Assembly: GCA_964479435.1 (NCBI GenBank)
Contig: CAYZME010000026.1
Span: 1-24,178, forward strand
DNA length: 24,178 bases
Source: JAAYKS01 sp964479435
GTDB lineage: Bacteria; Bacillota; Clostridia; Saccharofermentanales; UBA5734
Reading direction: 5' to 3'
The translations under genes were made by a program, and so were the position numbers. Position 1 is the first letter of the stretch. The number at the start of each line of letters is the position of its first letter. The notes beneath the pieces were generated by a model that ran no database searches, had not been told where the DNA came from, and saw only the letters and a list, made by a program, of their open reading frames with translations. Positions 22,892-24,178 of the stretch are shown piece by piece.

Positions 22892-23671
22892 ATGTACGTC
22901 CGTCTTGAAAATGTATCGATACGTTACCGATCGGGAAATCTTCGTGACATGGGGGTTCGCGGGCTGGTTCGGACCCTTTTGAAAAAACATCCCCACGAAT
23001 ATTTTTGGGCTGTGCGCGGCGTCTCCATGACGGTTCAAAACGGCGATATGCTTGGTATCATCGGCGCCAATGGCTCAGGTAAATCAACTCTGCTAAAAGC
23101 AGTCAGCGGGATCATTGAGCCAACGCGTGGGCACATTACGCGTATAGGCAAGGTCACAGCTTTACTGGAACTGGTCTCCGGTTTTGACGCAGAACTATCT
23201 GTCAGAGAAAATACCTATTTACGCGGTGCCATGCTTGGATATACACGCAAATATTTAGAAGATAAATACGATGAAATTATTGCTTTTTCAGAATTGGAAA
23301 GCTTCCAGGATTGGCCCTTTTCCCAACTCTCATCGGGAATGAAAGCTCGTTTGGCTTTGTCGATAGCCAGCCTGCTTGAGCCGGAAATTCTGATTCTCGA
23401 CGAGGTTCTGGCAGTCGGCGATATGGCTTTTCGCAGAAAAAGTGAGCAGCGAATTCGGGAAGTGATAGCCAATGGAGCTGTCACGATTATGGTTTCACAC
23501 TCGATCAGCCAAGTGAGAAATATGTGCAACCAGGCTCTCTGGTTACATAAAGGGGCCCCGGTGGAATACAGTAATGATGTAGATGGTATTTGCGATCGCT
23601 ACGAAGCCTTCCAGAACGGGACCCTCTCAATTGAGGGACATAAAGTAGGAGCGTCCGCTGATGGGGCATGA
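22892..23671 (+). CDS. ABC transporter ATP-binding protein (Wzt/TagH-like)
   Basis: The 259-residue ATPase has Walker A GANGSGKST (58-66), the polysaccharide-exporter segment LLELVSGFDAELSVREN (91-107), signature LSSGMKA (146-152), Walker B ILILDE (166-171) and switch His203. The N-terminal insert before Walker A is normal for Wzt/TagH. It stops after the nucleotide-binding domain, so it lacks the C-terminal carbohydrate-binding domain of E. coli O9a-type Wzt and probably does not recognise a terminal cap. ATG 22892 has AAGGA 6 bases upstream. It overlaps the methyltransferase start by 11 bp. Confidence 0.95.
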   Translation: MYVRLENVSIRYRSGNLRDMGVRGLVRTLLKKHPHEYFWAVRGVSMTVQNGDMLGIIGANGSGKSTLLKAVSGIIEPTRGHITRIGKVTALLELVSGFDAELSVRENTYLRGAMLGYTRKYLEDKYDEIIAFSELESFQDWPFSQLSSGMKARLALSIASLLEPEILILDEVLAVGDMAFRRKSEQRIREVIANGAVTIMVSHSISQVRNMCNQALWLHKGAPVEYSNDVDGICDRYEAFQNGTLSIEGHKVGASADGA

Positions 23672-24178
23672 AAAAACCAATCAAGAAAGTGACAATGTGC
23701 TTCTTGCGTATAAAGGCGAGTTGGGCACGCATAGGCAAGTTGATGTGCGGCAGCGCATCGATTGGATTGTAGAGCAAGCGTGTGGTTCAACCGCTCTGGA
23801 TATTGGCTGTTCACAGGGGATCAACAGCCTTCTTCTCGGAGCTCGCGGCATGCGCGTTCTTGGTATTGATATCGACGCGAAAAATATCTCGATTGCAAGG
23901 GATGAGTTATTCACTCATTACCCGGCCGCTGCCCAGAATGTTTCTTTCGTGCACGGTGATTTTCTCACATATGATTTTGATGGTCGCAAGTTTGACACCA
24001 TTTTGGTCACGGAAGTGCTTGAGCACGTCGATGATCCCCTCGTTCTTTTAGAAAAGGCGGCTACGCTGCTCTCTGATTCCGGGCGAATGATCCTCACCGT
24101 TCCTTTTGGGATCAATGATTACCATGACCACAAGCGAACATATTACCTGGCCGATTTTTACAGCCAAACTGACACCTT
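23661..24178 (+). CDS. class I SAM-dependent methyltransferase, 3' partial
   Basis: The frame is open from ATG 23661 to the window end (172 complete codons). AGGAG at 23647-23651 lies 9 bases upstream, inside the ATPase gene. Motif I is ALDIGCSQG with GIDID following, then a VHGDF and LVTEVLEHVDDP segment: the SAM-binding Rossmann pattern of the methyltransferase 11/23 type. Its coupling to the exporter ATPase suggests methylation of the exported glycan, for example as a chain end or a sugar modification; since the ATPase has no cap-binding domain, a capping role is doubtful. Confidence 0.9.
   Translation, partial: MGHEKTNQESDNVLLAYKGELGTHRQVDVRQRIDWIVEQACGSTALDIGCSQGINSLLLGARGMRVLGIDIDAKNISIARDELFTHYPAAAQNVSFVHGDFLTYDFDGRKFDTILVTEVLEHVDDPLVLLEKAATLLSDSGRMILTVPFGINDYHDHKRTYYLADFYSQTDT

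Overview
The window looks like chromosomal DNA of a high-GC Bacillota, probably a Clostridia-class anaerobe. The reasons are strong AGGAGG/GGGAGGG ribosome sites, GTG and TTG starts, a DUF5685 gene next to a cysteine-tailed J-domain gene (an arrangement I associate with Clostridia), a LicD protein and a ferredoxin-tailed aldo/keto reductase. This placement is inferred from gene content and not from a marker gene. No rRNA, tRNA, insertion sequence or CRISPR array was found.

Bases 1-9,023 hold housekeeping and envelope genes. A 5'-truncated penicillin-binding-like membrane protein has lost all three active-site motifs. It converges with, and overlaps, a minus-strand trio: DUF5685 protein, J-domain protein with a ten-cysteine tail, and small membrane protein. 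Divergent from the trio is a plus-strand set: gltX, glnS and an aldo/keto reductase with two Fe-S-type cysteine clusters. A strong hairpin closes this set against a convergent secreted CAP-domain protein with a Thr/Pro repeat linker. Four different short tandem repeats (18, 19, about 34 and 24 bp) lie here, three of them at gene 3' ends.

Bases 9,137-17,852 (minus strand, read from 17,852 downward) form an eight-gene, tightly overlapping surface-polysaccharide operon: RmlD-like reductase, UDP-GlcNAc 2-epimerase, GT4 glycosyltransferase, CapE/FnlA-type 4,6-dehydratase/5-epimerase, NAD-dependent epimerase, MurJ-like flippase, WbuB-like glycosyltransferase and LicD. The nucleotide-sugar trio should convert UDP-GlcNAc to an L-configured 6-deoxy-2-acetamido sugar. 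The reductase lacks the C-terminal cupin of CapF/FnlB, so the route resembles that to L-RhaNAc/L-QuiNAc more than that to L-FucNAc.

Bases 18,072-24,178 (plus strand) are a divergent second polysaccharide operon of clearly lower GC: GT4, GT2, an asparagine-synthetase-like protein without the glutaminase cysteine, an ABC-2 permease (Wzm-type), an ABC ATPase (Wzt-type) and a methyltransferase cut by the window end. The two operons diverge from a 219-bp region with an extended -10 promoter candidate on each strand. Together they suggest a cell-surface glycan locus with a conserved high-GC half and a recently acquired AT-richer half, and with two different kinds of exporter.
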